NCBI GenBank assembly: GCA_050247515.1
Contig: JBFWUB010000003.1
Span: 254,265 to 318,264, forward strand
Direction: 5' to 3'
Length of the DNA: 64,000 nt
From: RAM1 sp050247515
Lineage (GTDB): Bacteria > Pseudomonadota > Gammaproteobacteria > Burkholderiales > Burkholderiaceae_C
Both the position numbers and the translations under genes were made by a program. Of the stretch, positions 41,759 to 49,669 are shown piece by piece. Each line of letters opens with the position of its first letter. The stretch's first letter is position 1. Below the pieces are notes generated by a model. It was given only the letters and a program-made list of their open reading frames with translations, had not been told where the DNA came from and did no database searches.

Positions 41759-42727
41759 ATGATTCAACGCAGAACCTTCACCGCCGGCATTGCCGCCACC
41801 GTCGCCGCACCGCTGGTGCGCGCGCAGAACCTGCCCAGCGGGCCGGTGCGCATCATCGTGGGCTTCGCGCCCGGCGGTGGCACCGACATCCTGGCGCGCG
41901 TGATCGGCCAGAAGCTGGCCGACATGTGGAAGACGCAGGTCATCGTGGAAAACCGCGCGGGCGCCTCGGGCACCATCGCGGCCGATTTCGTCGCCAAATC
42001 CCCGGGTGATGGTTCTGTCATTCACATGGCCCACATCAACAGCCACGCCATCGTGCCCGGCCTGCAGAAGCTGGGCTACGACGCCGAGAAAGACTTCCAG
42101 CCCATCAGCATGGTGGGCGTCACGCCCAACCTGCTGATCTGCAACCAGAGCCAGCCGGCCAAGACCGTCAAGGACCTGGTGGACCTGTGCAAGGCCAACC
42201 CCGGCAAGGTCAGCTTCGGCTCGGCCGGCAATGGCTCGGCCCAGCACCTGGCGCTGGAGATGTTCATGCTGCAAGCGGGCGTGAAGGCCATCCACGTGCC
42301 GTACAAGGGCTCGGGCCCCATGCTGACCGACCTGATCGGCGGGCAGATCCAGTACAGCTTTGACACCATGACGGCCGCCACGCCGCATGTGAAGGGTGGC
42401 AAGGCCATCGCCATTGCCCAGACGCGCCAGGCCAAAGCCAAGGCCTACCCCAACGTGCCGACCATGGCCGAATCCGGCTTCCCCGGCTTTGAGGCCACCA
42501 CCTGGTATGGCCTGGTGGGCCCGGGCAAGATGCCGGTGGCCATGGCCAAGCGCATGAACGAAGACGTGAACAAGGCGCTGCAGATGCCCGACGTGATGGA
42601 ACGGCTGGCCGCCTCGGGCGCCGAAGACGGCGGTGGCTCCACCGAGAAGTTCGCCGAGTTCATGAAGGTCGAACTGGTCAAGTGGGCCAAGGTGATCAAG
42701 GACGCGAATGTGAAAGTCGAAATTTAG
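41759..42727 (+). CDS. Tripartite tricarboxylate transporter receptor (Bug/TctC family)
   Basis: A 322-residue periplasmic receptor. The short signal MIQRRTFTAGIAATVAAPLV ends near VRAQ. Mature hallmarks are VRIIVGFAPGGGTDILARVI, VENRAGASGTIAADFVAKSP, VSFGSAGNGSAQHLALEMF and HVPYKGSGPMLTDLIGGQI. CACCGGAGACAAACC precedes the ATG. No tctAB genes are adjacent. It is the second such receptor in the window placed among acyl-CoA genes, so its ligand is probably the acid metabolised by this operon. Confidence 0.92.
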   Translation: MIQRRTFTAGIAATVAAPLVRAQNLPSGPVRIIVGFAPGGGTDILARVIGQKLADMWKTQVIVENRAGASGTIAADFVAKSPGDGSVIHMAHINSHAIVPGLQKLGYDAEKDFQPISMVGVTPNLLICNQSQPAKTVKDLVDLCKANPGKVSFGSAGNGSAQHLALEMFMLQAGVKAIHVPYKGSGPMLTDLIGGQIQYSFDTMTAATPHVKGGKAIAIAQTRQAKAKAYPNVPTMAESGFPGFEATTWYGLVGPGKMPVAMAKRMNEDVNKALQMPDVMERLAASGAEDGGGSTEKFAEFMKVELVKWAKVIKDANVKVEI

Positions 42728-42835
42728 GCTCCCCCCGAAGCGGCCTGCGGCCGGGCCCCCTCGGGCTTTGCCCTCTCCCCCCTGGGGGCGCCGCCAGCGG
42801 CCCGGCGAAGCCGGTTCCGCGGCGGCCCACGAAAG
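42727..42835 (+). repeat. Short dispersed GC-rich element within the CoA-transferase operon
   Basis: The gap between the receptor and the CoA-transferase holds hairpin-forming GC blocks and the tail CCAGCGGCCCGGCGAAGCCG plus GTTCCGCGG (42794-42822), which matches 21561-21589 in the cco operon in 28 of 29 bases. No gene is present. Confidence 0.7.
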
Positions 42836-42844
42836 ACACTCCCA

Positions 42845-44044
42845 ATGACAACTCTTCCACTGTCTGGCGTACGCGTCCTCGACATCTCGCAGGTGATGGC
42901 GGGGCCGTATGCCTGCATGCTTTTGGGCGATCTGGGCGCGGACGTGATCAAGATCGAGCCGCCGGGCACGGGCGACCAGACGCGCGGCTCCATGGGGTTC
43001 AAGATGAAGGGGCCTGACTCGCTGGGCTTCCTCAACATGAACCGCAACAAGCGCAGCGTCACGCTGGACCTGAAGACCGAGGCCGGCAGGCAGGTGCTGC
43101 TGCGCATGGCAAAAGACGCCGACATCCTGGTGGAAAACTACCGCCCCGGCGCACTGCGCCGCATGGGCCTGGGCTATGAGGACCTGAAGGCCGTCAACCC
43201 GCGGCTGGTGTACACCAGCATCTCGGGCTTTGGCCAGAGCGGGCCCTGGGCCGACCGCCCGGGCTTTGACCTCATGGCCCAGGCCATGAGCGGTGTGATG
43301 AGCGTCACCGGCTACCCCGACAGCCCGCCGGTGAAGGCCGGCGTGCCGGTGGCCGACATTGGCTGCGCGCTGTTTGCCATCTATGCCACGCTGGCCGCCT
43401 ACATCGGCGCGAAGAACACCGGCCAGGGCCAGTATGTGGACGCGGCGCTGTTTGACTCGGCCATGGCGTTTTCCGTCTGGGACATCTGCGATTACTGGGG
43501 CACGGGCAAGCCGCCCGAGCCGCTGGGCACGGCCAACAAGATGACCGCGCCCTACCAGGCCATGGCCTGCAGCGACGGCCATTTTGTGATGGGTGCCAAC
43601 AACCAGAAGCTGTGGGTCCAGCTGTGCACGCTGATGCAGCGCACCGAGCTGCTGGAAGACCCGCGCTTTTCCACCATCTCGCTGCGCCTGGCCAACCGGC
43701 AGGCGCTGCAGGACGAGCTGGAGAAAACCTTCATTACGAAACCCAAGGACTACTGGGTAGAGACGCTGCTGGCCAACGGCCTGCCGGCCGGCCCCATCCT
43801 GAGCTACCCCGAAGCCTTTGGCAGCGAACACGCCAAAGTGCGCGGCATGCGCATGGAGATCGACCACCCCATCGAGGGCAAGGTGCCCAACATCGGCTTT
43901 GCCGTGAAGCTGTCGGGCACGCCGCAGCAGGTGCGCCGCCACCCGCCGCTGCTGGGCGAGCACACCGACGAGGTGCTGGCCGAACTGGGCATTGACGAAG
44001 CGCAGCGCCATGAACTGCGCGCGCAGGGCGCGTTTGGCCCATGA
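42845..44044 (+). CDS. CaiB/BaiF (class III) CoA-transferase
   Basis: A 399-residue family III CoA-transferase. The N-terminal GVRVLDISQVMAGPYACMLL, GDLGADVIKIEPPGTGDQTR and NKRSVTLDLKTEAGRQVLL are typical, and YTSISGFGQSGPW and VDAALFDSAMAF follow. The catalytic Asp lies in the region after GQYVDAALFDS by family pattern. It would move CoA to a carboxylic acid, possibly the acid bound by the upstream receptor. It overlaps the next gene by four bases (ATGA). Confidence 0.92.
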   Translation: MTTLPLSGVRVLDISQVMAGPYACMLLGDLGADVIKIEPPGTGDQTRGSMGFKMKGPDSLGFLNMNRNKRSVTLDLKTEAGRQVLLRMAKDADILVENYRPGALRRMGLGYEDLKAVNPRLVYTSISGFGQSGPWADRPGFDLMAQAMSGVMSVTGYPDSPPVKAGVPVADIGCALFAIYATLAAYIGAKNTGQGQYVDAALFDSAMAFSVWDICDYWGTGKPPEPLGTANKMTAPYQAMACSDGHFVMGANNQKLWVQLCTLMQRTELLEDPRFSTISLRLANRQALQDELEKTFITKPKDYWVETLLANGLPAGPILSYPEAFGSEHAKVRGMRMEIDHPIEGKVPNIGFAVKLSGTPQQVRRHPPLLGEHTDEVLAELGIDEAQRHELRAQGAFGP

Positions 44045-44817
44045 GCGACGGGACCGTTGACCTGGACCTGGAGGGGGGCGTCGCATCCGTCACCTTCAAC
44101 CGGCCCGAGGCGCGCAACGCCATGACCTGGGCCATGTACGAGCAGCTGCAGGCGATCTGCGAGCGGCTGCGCGCCGATGCGTCGGTGCGCGTGGTGCGCT
44201 TTCAGGGGGTGGGCGGCGAAGCCTTTGTGGCCGGCACCGATATCGCGCAGTTCCAGTCGTTCAGCTCGGGCGACGACGGCGTGGACTATGAGCGCCGCAT
44301 CGACGCGGCCATTGCGTTGCTGGAATCATTGCCCATGCCGGCGGTGGCCGTGGTGCAGGGCTGGTGCGTGGGCGGTGGCCTGGCCATTGCCACGGCCTGC
44401 GACTTCCGCATTGCCACGCCGGCGTCCAGGTTTGGCGTGCCGATTGCGCGCACGCTGGGCAACTGCCTGTCGATCGCCAATGTGGCGCGGCTGGTGGCGG
44501 CGTTTGGCAGGCCACGCGTGGAGCGTCTGCTGTTGCTGGCCGACCTGATCGGAGCCGACGAGGCCAAATCCTGCGGCTACCTGCTGGACGTGGTGCCCGC
44601 CGAAGAGATCGAAGCCGCCGCGCGGCACCTGTGCAGCAAGCTGGCGGGCCTGGCCCCGGTGACGCAGCAGGTCAGCAAGCAGACCCTGGTGCGCCTGATG
44701 CGCCAGGGCCTGCCCGAGGCCGAAGACCTGATCCACCGCTGCTATGGCAGCGACGATTTCCGTGAGGGAGTCCAGGCCTTCGTCGCCAAGCGGCCGCCGC
44801 AGTGGAGCGGCTGCTGA
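44041..44817 (+). CDS. Enoyl-CoA hydratase/isomerase family protein
   Basis: A 258-residue crotonase-fold protein. VTFNRPEARNAMTWAMYEQL opens it; GEAFVAGTDIAQFQSF and QGWCVGGGLAIATACDFRIA form the oxyanion hole. The catalytic-region GVPIARTLGNCLSIANVARL lacks the usual Glu pair, as in carnitinyl-CoA or other atypical members. Its ATG overlaps the CoA-transferase stop, so the two are coupled and probably act on the same acyl-CoA. It is convergent with hipA, with one base between stops. Confidence 0.88.
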   Translation: MSDGTVDLDLEGGVASVTFNRPEARNAMTWAMYEQLQAICERLRADASVRVVRFQGVGGEAFVAGTDIAQFQSFSSGDDGVDYERRIDAAIALLESLPMPAVAVVQGWCVGGGLAIATACDFRIATPASRFGVPIARTLGNCLSIANVARLVAAFGRPRVERLLLLADLIGADEAKSCGYLLDVVPAEEIEAAARHLCSKLAGLAPVTQQVSKQTLVRLMRQGLPEAEDLIHRCYGSDDFREGVQAFVAKRPPQWSGC

Positions 44818-44818
44818 C

Positions 44819-46054
44819 TCACAGACCGATCATGTCGGCCTGCCGCTGCAGGCACGCCAGCGCCTGTGTCACCAGCGGCTGGCTGGCGCCGTGCGCTTGC
44901 AGCACCCAGGCGGCCTGCGTGTAAACGGTGTCCACCACCTCATCGGCCAACGCCTGCGCCTGCGCGGGCGACAGGCCGAATTGCGGCGCCGCCTCGCGTA
45001 CGCGGTCCATGTGTGATTCCAGCCGGCCCGGCACGATGGCCAGCGACTGGTAGCCCAGGTTGCTCAGCTGCATGACCAGGTCGAATGCCGGCGCAAGCCG
45101 CCATCGGTCACCGTCGCGCAGCAGTCCGTGGTTCTTGATGTGGTCGTCGCTGTTGTCCACGGCCAGGTTGAACACCAGCCGCCGGAACAGCTGCCGCAGG
45201 TCGGCCACCGGGTCCGCGCTGATCTGCCGCAGCGCCTGGGCCAGCGCCACATAGCTGCCATCGCTGCTTTCGTAGGGAACGTCAAGAATGGCCGATGCCG
45301 ACAGGTAATGCAGCCGCCGCTCGTCGTCCACGGGGCCTTCACGGTCGAAGCGGCGCAGCACCAGCGCGTGGCCGCGGTGCAGCGGCTGCAGAAAAAAATC
45401 CGCCACCGTGATGCCGCACAGCCGCGCCAGCGCTGTCGTGGCGGCTTCCAGCACCTCCATGTCGTGCGTGTCGCCGCGTGACGGGAACTTCGCCATGTAG
45501 CGCAGGCCCTCATGAATGAAAGTTGCCTTGGGCCGCGCGCCACCCAGGCTGCCACCGCCTTGCAGCAGGCGCTTCATCTCGCGGCTGGGCTCGCGGCCGG
45601 ACTCCAGGGCCTGCGCGGCGTCGGCCAGCGCCTGCAGGCTGTGCGCGGGCTGCGCTGGCTCGCCCGGCTGCAGCGGCAGGCTGTCGCCAAACACCATGGC
45701 GCCGATGCGGTCGTCATTGGTCAGCAGCAGCACATCGGCATCGCTCAGCTCGCGCCCGTGTTGCGCCTGCAGCACGCGCCGGCCCCAGGCATCGGGCAGG
45801 GCGTCACGCAGCGTAAGCGGCAGGGCGCCGCCGTCGCGCAGACGGCTGGGGCCCAGCGGCCTGACGCCTGCACCCAGCGGCAGGTGCAACGGGTTCAGCG
45901 GTTGCGCGCCGGGCGTGCTCAGGTACTGGTGGCCGTAGGCGAATTCGCCTGATTCCATGACGCCCTGGCGCACGAGTTTGAGCAGGCCGGCGGCGACCAC
46001 CGGTGCGCCTGGCTGCGACGCCAGACCCACATAGAGGGCGCGCTCAGAAGTCAC
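44819..46054 (-). CDS. hipA: HipA-family serine/threonine kinase toxin
   Basis: A 411-residue HipA-like kinase. It has the N-terminal subdomain LRDALPDAWGRRVL, the P-loop-like QGGGSLGGARPKATFI, the catalytic loop AVDNSDDHIKNHGLLRDGD and the metal-binding WRLAPAFDLVMQ. In E. coli, HipA phosphorylates glutamyl-tRNA synthetase and promotes persistence. It starts with GTG at 46054 and overlaps hipB by 11 bases; an upstream ATG frame would lie in hipB. All key residues seem intact, so the module is probably functional. Confidence 0.9.
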   Translation of the reverse strand: MTSERALYVGLASQPGAPVVAAGLLKLVRQGVMESGEFAYGHQYLSTPGAQPLNPLHLPLGAGVRPLGPSRLRDGGALPLTLRDALPDAWGRRVLQAQHGRELSDADVLLLTNDDRIGAMVFGDSLPLQPGEPAQPAHSLQALADAAQALESGREPSREMKRLLQGGGSLGGARPKATFIHEGLRYMAKFPSRGDTHDMEVLEAATTALARLCGITVADFFLQPLHRGHALVLRRFDREGPVDDERRLHYLSASAILDVPYESSDGSYVALAQALRQISADPVADLRQLFRRLVFNLAVDNSDDHIKNHGLLRDGDRWRLAPAFDLVMQLSNLGYQSLAIVPGRLESHMDRVREAAPQFGLSPAQAQALADEVVDTVYTQAAWVLQAHGASQPLVTQALACLQRQADMIGL

Positions 46055-46397
46055 GTTCGTGCTCCCCGATGGCGCCGGGTGCCGGGGCGCCGGCGGCACG
46101 GCGCACCCGCTTGCGTGCCGACACGGCGGCAAACGCATCGTCCAGCGGCGCCACGTCCTGCAGCGAATCGAGCTGGCCCAGCAGCCACAGCGCATGCGCC
46201 AGCAGGCCAAGGCTGGTGCCGGGCCTGCCGGACTCCAGGGCGCGCAGGGTCGTGGGGCTGCAGAACAGTCGCGCGGCCAGCTCGCCCAGCGTCAGGCCAC
46301 GCAGCTGGCGCTGCGCGCGCAGCCGCAGGCCCAGCGCCTGCAAGGCATCAAGCGACCGGGGTGGCAGGGCGGCAAGGGCGGGCGAACTCTTTGACAT
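46044..46397 (-). CDS. hipB: HipB-family HTH antitoxin
   Basis: A 117-residue protein with an XRE-type HTH: RLRAQRQLRGLTLGELAARL followed by FCSPTTLRALESGRPGTSLG. The C-terminal tail is long and basic (SARKRVRRAAGAP). The ATG at 46397 was chosen; a TTG precedes it. It overlaps hipA and sits first in the operon, the usual HipBA order. A 12-bp inverted repeat covers the start region and is the likely operator. Confidence 0.87.
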   Translation of the reverse strand: MSKSSPALAALPPRSLDALQALGLRLRAQRQLRGLTLGELAARLFCSPTTLRALESGRPGTSLGLLAHALWLLGQLDSLQDVAPLDDAFAAVSARKRVRRAAGAPAPGAIGEHERDF

Positions 46398-46440
46398 CAA
46401 TAAAATGACTTTTAAGTGAATTAATAGCCATTTTATTGAT
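46396..46440. promoter_or_regulatory. hipBA operator: 12-bp perfect inverted repeat
   Basis: ATCAATAAAATG (46396-46407) and CATTTTATTGAT (46429-46440) are perfect inverted copies separated by 21 bases, two helical turns. One arm overlaps the hipB start codon and the other lies in the AT-rich promoter, which suits cooperative HipB binding and autorepression. Confidence 0.75.
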
Positions 46441-46478
46441 GATATTTGGGGGCGTCAAAGCCCAGGTGAAAGCAGCGA

Positions 46479-47294
46479 TCAGCTGCTCAAGCCCTTGTAC
46501 AGCATGTAGGCCGCCAGCACATACAGGATGCTGGCGAACACGCGCTTGAGCTTGCCCACCGGCAGCGCGTGCGCGGCCCTGGCGCCCAGCGGCGCAGTGA
46601 ACACGCTGGCCAGCGCAATCACCGCCAGCGCGGGCAGCCAGATGTAGCCAAACGAGCCCGCGGGCAGGTTCTGCACGCCCTGGCCGCTGATGATGTAGCC
46701 GGCCACGTTGGCCACCGCAATCGGAAAGCCTAAAGCGGCGGAGGTGGCCACGGCATTGTGGATGGCCACGTTGCACCAGGTCATGAAGGGCACGCTGATG
46801 AAGCCGCCGCCTGCGCCCACCAGCCCCGACAGGAAGCCGATCACCCCGCCCGCGGCCAGCTGGCCGCCGGTGCCGGGCATCTGGCGCGTGGGCTTGGGCT
46901 TTTTGTCCAGGAACATCTGCGTGGCCGAAAAGCCCACGAACAGGCCGAAGAAGATGGCCAGCCAGCTGCCCTTGAGCAGCGCAAACACGCCCAGGCTGCT
47001 GATGAGGCTGCCGATCACGATGCCCGGCGAAAGCCGCTTGACGATGTCCCAGCGCACCGCGCCGCGCTTGTGGTGCGCGCGCACGCTGGAAATGGACGTG
47101 AAGATGATGGTGGCCATGGAGGTGGCAATCGCCATCTTGACCGCCAGGTCGGGCCCCACGCCGCGCGCGGACATGATGAGCGTGATGAACGGCACCATGA
47201 GCATGCCCCCACCGATGCCCAGCAGACCCGCCAGAAAGCCGGTGCCGATGCCCAGCAGGGCGAGTTCAAGGATGAGCAGGGGTTCGAGCGTCAT
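46479..47294 (-). CDS. TauE/SafE-family sulfite/anion exporter
   Basis: A 271-residue membrane protein with about eight hydrophobic segments. The two family repeats carry FLAGLLGIGGGMLMVPFITL and FLSGLVGAGGGFISVPFMTW. TauE/SafE proteins move sulfite, sulfoacetate or related anions. The ATG at 47294 (MTLEPLLILELALLGIG) was chosen because upstream codons run through the 6S RNA sequence. It lies directly downstream of 6S RNA on the same strand. Confidence 0.9.
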   Translation of the reverse strand: MTLEPLLILELALLGIGTGFLAGLLGIGGGMLMVPFITLIMSARGVGPDLAVKMAIATSMATIIFTSISSVRAHHKRGAVRWDIVKRLSPGIVIGSLISSLGVFALLKGSWLAIFFGLFVGFSATQMFLDKKPKPTRQMPGTGGQLAAGGVIGFLSGLVGAGGGFISVPFMTWCNVAIHNAVATSAALGFPIAVANVAGYIISGQGVQNLPAGSFGYIWLPALAVIALASVFTAPLGARAAHALPVGKLKRVFASILYVLAAYMLYKGLSS

Positions 47295-47332
47295 GGGGGA
47301 GGGGCAGCGAGCGAAGGGGAGAGCGGAAGAAG

Positions 47333-47506
47333 GTGTCTGCAAGTGCCACCGGACCGGCATCCTGAACCGGGGTTCAGGTGGGCTAGGTCAACCTGGCGTT
47401 GGGTTCATCTGACGCGAGACGATCACGCTCACCAGGGGATGTTCCAGGCCCGTGCTCTAAGAGCATTGGTTCAAGGAGATATAAAGCCCGGCATGCACTG
47501 CAGACG
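47333..47506 (-). ncRNA. ssrS: 6S RNA
   Basis: On the minus strand this stretch folds as 6S RNA. The ends form a long closing stem: GTCTGCAGTGC...CCGG near 47505-47488 pairs with CCGG..GCACTTGCAGAC at 47352-47335. Inside are CCCTGGTGAGCGTGATCG, comparable to the conserved GGTTGGTGAGCATGCTCGG of E. coli, and the hairpin CCTGAACC-CC-GGTTCAGG, comparable to CCTTGAACCAAGGGTTCAAGG, in the same order. A -10-like TACAAT at 47518-47513 places the start near 47506, giving about 174 nt. 6S RNA lies near zapA in many proteobacteria, as here. It binds sigma-70 RNA polymerase in stationary phase. Confidence 0.75.
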
Positions 47507-47625
47507 CTTTGGATTGTAGGCGCTTGGCGGCACGCCTGCCATCCGGAATGCGCCCGTGGGCATTGCAAAAAGCTATTGCAGAAAAAGCAAATAGCCGAAC
47601 GCCGCGTGATACAGCAGCGAGCCCA

Positions 47626-48675
47626 TCAGGCTCCATCCTCGCTGCGGCTGTCCAGACGGGCGCGCGACAGCTCGATGGCTTCGTGCAGTTTGGCTTGCAA
47701 CACCGCCTTGGGTGGCAGCGCCGTGAGGTACTCGGCCACGTGGATGCCGCTGGCGTCCAGCTCCAGCAGCTCAATTTGCTCACGTTTCTTGCCGCTGCAC
47801 AGGATGATGCCCAGCGGCGGTGCTTCTCCGGGTTCCTGCTCGTGCCTCGCCAACCATCGCAGGTACAGCTCCATCTGGCCCTTGTATTCCGCCCTGAACT
47901 CGCCGAGCTTCAGCTCAATGGCTACCAGGCGTCTGAGGCGGCGGTTGTACAGCAACAGATCAATATAAAAATCGTCCTGGTCGAGCTGTATGCGCTTTTG
48001 CCGGGCTACAAAACTGAACCCTGTGCCCAACTCAAGCAGGAAGCTCTCCAGTTCACGCAGGATGGCGTCTTCCAGGTCTCGTTCCAGGTAGCGGTCTTTC
48101 AGGCCCAGAAAGTCCAGCACGTACGGGTCCTTGAGCACGAGGGCGGGGCTGAGCTCACCGGTTTGGCGCAGGGCGGTCAACTCCTGCGCGAGCAGGGCGT
48201 CAGGCTGCCTGGAGAGAGCCGTGCGTTCGAACAGCTGGGAGTCCACGCGCTCTTGCAGGGTGCGGGTGCTCCAGCCTTCCTGCTGGCACATCTGCAGGTA
48301 GAAGTCGCGTTTGAGCGGATCCCCAACGTAGATCAACGCCATCAGATGGGTCCAGCTCAATTGTCTCCGCGCTGCGGAGACGGTTTGCTCGTCGGGGAAG
48401 GTCTCGGCGAAGCGAAGCATGTGGCGAAGGTTCTTCTCGGAAAAGCCACGCCCGTATCCGGCTTCCAATTGTCTCTCCAGTGCGGAGACTATGTGCTCGC
48501 CATAACCCGCCCGCTGGCCTTGGAGCACCTCGGTGCGGATGCGCTGGCCGATGTGCCAGTACAGCAAGGTCAGGGCGCTGTTGACCGTGTTGGCCAGCTG
48601 CTGGCGGTTTTGCTCGATGAGCTGGCGGATGTCGCCAAGCAAGCCAGAGTCAGGTTCGACCGATACGCCACTCAT
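47626..48675 (-). CDS. DUF1016 PD-(D/E)XK nuclease family protein (YhcG-like)
   Basis: A 349-residue protein with the DUF1016 N-terminal domain (LTLLYWHIGQRIRTEVL, YGRGFSEKNLRHMLRFAETF, RQLSWTHLMALIYV) and a C-terminal nuclease core, FYIDLLLYNRRLRRLVAIEL followed by KLGEF. D and E-x-K positions of the PD-(D/E)XK fold are present. Members are found in mobile regions and some have been linked to defence or restriction. It sits between zapA and 6S RNA, which are usually close neighbours, so it appears to be an insertion at this locus. Confidence 0.87.
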   Translation of the reverse strand: MSGVSVEPDSGLLGDIRQLIEQNRQQLANTVNSALTLLYWHIGQRIRTEVLQGQRAGYGEHIVSALERQLEAGYGRGFSEKNLRHMLRFAETFPDEQTVSAARRQLSWTHLMALIYVGDPLKRDFYLQMCQQEGWSTRTLQERVDSQLFERTALSRQPDALLAQELTALRQTGELSPALVLKDPYVLDFLGLKDRYLERDLEDAILRELESFLLELGTGFSFVARQKRIQLDQDDFYIDLLLYNRRLRRLVAIELKLGEFRAEYKGQMELYLRWLARHEQEPGEAPPLGIILCSGKKREQIELLELDASGIHVAEYLTALPPKAVLQAKLHEAIELSRARLDSRSEDGA

Positions 48676-48720
48676 GACTGGTGCGCCCTTGACGCCGCAA
48701 ACCGTTGTGCGCCTCTGGCC

Positions 48721-49086
48721 TCAGAGCAGGCGTCCGTCCTCACCCAGCGCGCGGTCCAGCCGCTGCACCAGCGAGCCCAGGCGGGGGTCGCTCACGCCTT
48801 GGGTGCCGTCGGTGCTGTCGCCCAGGTCGCCGTTGCCAAAGCCCGAGGCCTGGAACGACGGGGGCGTGTCCCGCAGGGCGGGGCGTTCGGCCACGTCAAA
48901 GGCCAGGTTCAGCGCGGCCAGCACCGCAATGCGGTCGCGCGCCTTGACCTTGCCCGCGTCGCGGATCTTGCACATGGCGGTGTCCACCTTTTCCACGGCG
49001 TCCAGCAGGCGGGACTCACCGCCTTCGGGGCAGCCGAGCAGGTAGCTCTGGCCCATGATCTGCACTTCGAGCTGTTTGGTGGCCAT
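48721..49086 (-). CDS. zapA: Cell division protein ZapA
   Basis: A 121-residue ZapA. The N-terminal KQLEVQIMGQSYLLGCPEGG is the FtsZ-binding beta part, followed by LLDAVEKVDTAMCKIRDAGK and RDRIAVLAALNLAFDVA, the long dimerisation helix. ZapA cross-links FtsZ filaments at the division site. It follows the ZapB-like gene by 19 bases. The C-terminal 35 residues are Gly/Asp-rich and longer than in E. coli. Confidence 0.9.
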   Translation of the reverse strand: MATKQLEVQIMGQSYLLGCPEGGESRLLDAVEKVDTAMCKIRDAGKVKARDRIAVLAALNLAFDVAERPALRDTPPSFQASGFGNGDLGDSTDGTQGVSDPRLGSLVQRLDRALGEDGRLL

Positions 49087-49105
49087 GGGGGATGCGTGGG
49101 GAAAA

Positions 49106-49318
49106 TCAGGCTGCGTTCTTGATGTCGGGCAGGCGCTCCAGCAGCGCGTCCACGCGCGAGCGGGCGGCCGACAGGCGGGACTTGAGCGAGTCGCGCTCCT
49201 GCGTCAGCACCTCGACCTGGCTGGCCAGCAGCGCGTTGGTGCGCTGCAATTCTTCGTAGCGCACCAGCAGGCGCTCTACGCGTTCGGCGATCTGGTCAAG
49301 TTGGGCGGGGCTGGCCAT
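49106..49318 (-). CDS. ZapB-like coiled-coil protein (TIGR02449/DUF904)
   Basis: A 70-residue coiled coil: DQIAERVERLLVRYEELQRT then NALLASQVEVLTQERDSLKS, with heptads almost throughout. It is the small helical protein found directly before zapA in betaproteobacteria and is likely to function in divisome organisation with ZapA. The ATG at 49318 (MASPAQLDQ) was chosen; the long upstream frame crosses the cobalamin riboswitch on the opposite strand. Confidence 0.8.
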   Translation of the reverse strand: MASPAQLDQIAERVERLLVRYEELQRTNALLASQVEVLTQERDSLKSRLSAARSRVDALLERLPDIKNAA

Positions 49319-49367
49319 ACAGCGAATGATTGTAGGGTTAGCCACAGCTTTCGCCCCTAAAATGTGC

Positions 49368-49578
49368 GGGTTGGTGCTCGCGGTGTGGTTCACATGCCGC
49401 AGTTCAACGGGAAGCAGGAGGGTCGCTCCGTCATCGGAAATGCCTAACCTGCGCTGCCCCCGCAACGGTAAGTGGACGGGCCTTCGGGCTCCGCTTTTGT
49501 CAAACGGCCACTGGGTGTGTGCACAACGCACCTGGGAAGGCGACAGGAGTCGTTCCATCAGCCCGGATACCGGCCAAC
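49368..49578 (+). promoter_or_regulatory. Cobalamin riboswitch
   Basis: The leader of btuB has all main marks of a class I adenosylcobalamin element: a P1 stem (GGTTGGTG with CGGCCAAC), GGTTCACATGCCGC, GCTGCCCCCGCAACGGTAAG in the core, and the B12 box AGCCCGGATACCGGCC at 49560-49575. A TAAAAT -10 lies at 49358-49363. Downstream, GCGTCAC (49592-49598) can pair with GTGACGC (49610-49616) as part of the expression platform. It should lower btuB and probably operon expression when cobalamin is plentiful. Confidence 0.95.
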
Positions 49579-49669
49579 AAGGTGGTGGTGCGCGTCACAG
49601 CGTGCCGCCGTGACGCCCATGCACTGGCGGGGAAGCCGGTGAGGGCATTTGCCTTGGTTACTTTCACCG

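Noticed and set aside
47440..47480. GGTTCAA-containing stretch considered as a tRNA T-arm
   Set aside because: No acceptor, D or anticodon arms fit around it; the surrounding sequence is better explained as 6S RNA.
48360..48490. Two similar CAATTGTCTC...GCGGAGAC stretches considered as a mobile-element repeat
   Set aside because: Both lie inside the DUF1016 gene and encode the family's repeated VSAxxRQL motif, so protein conservation explains them.
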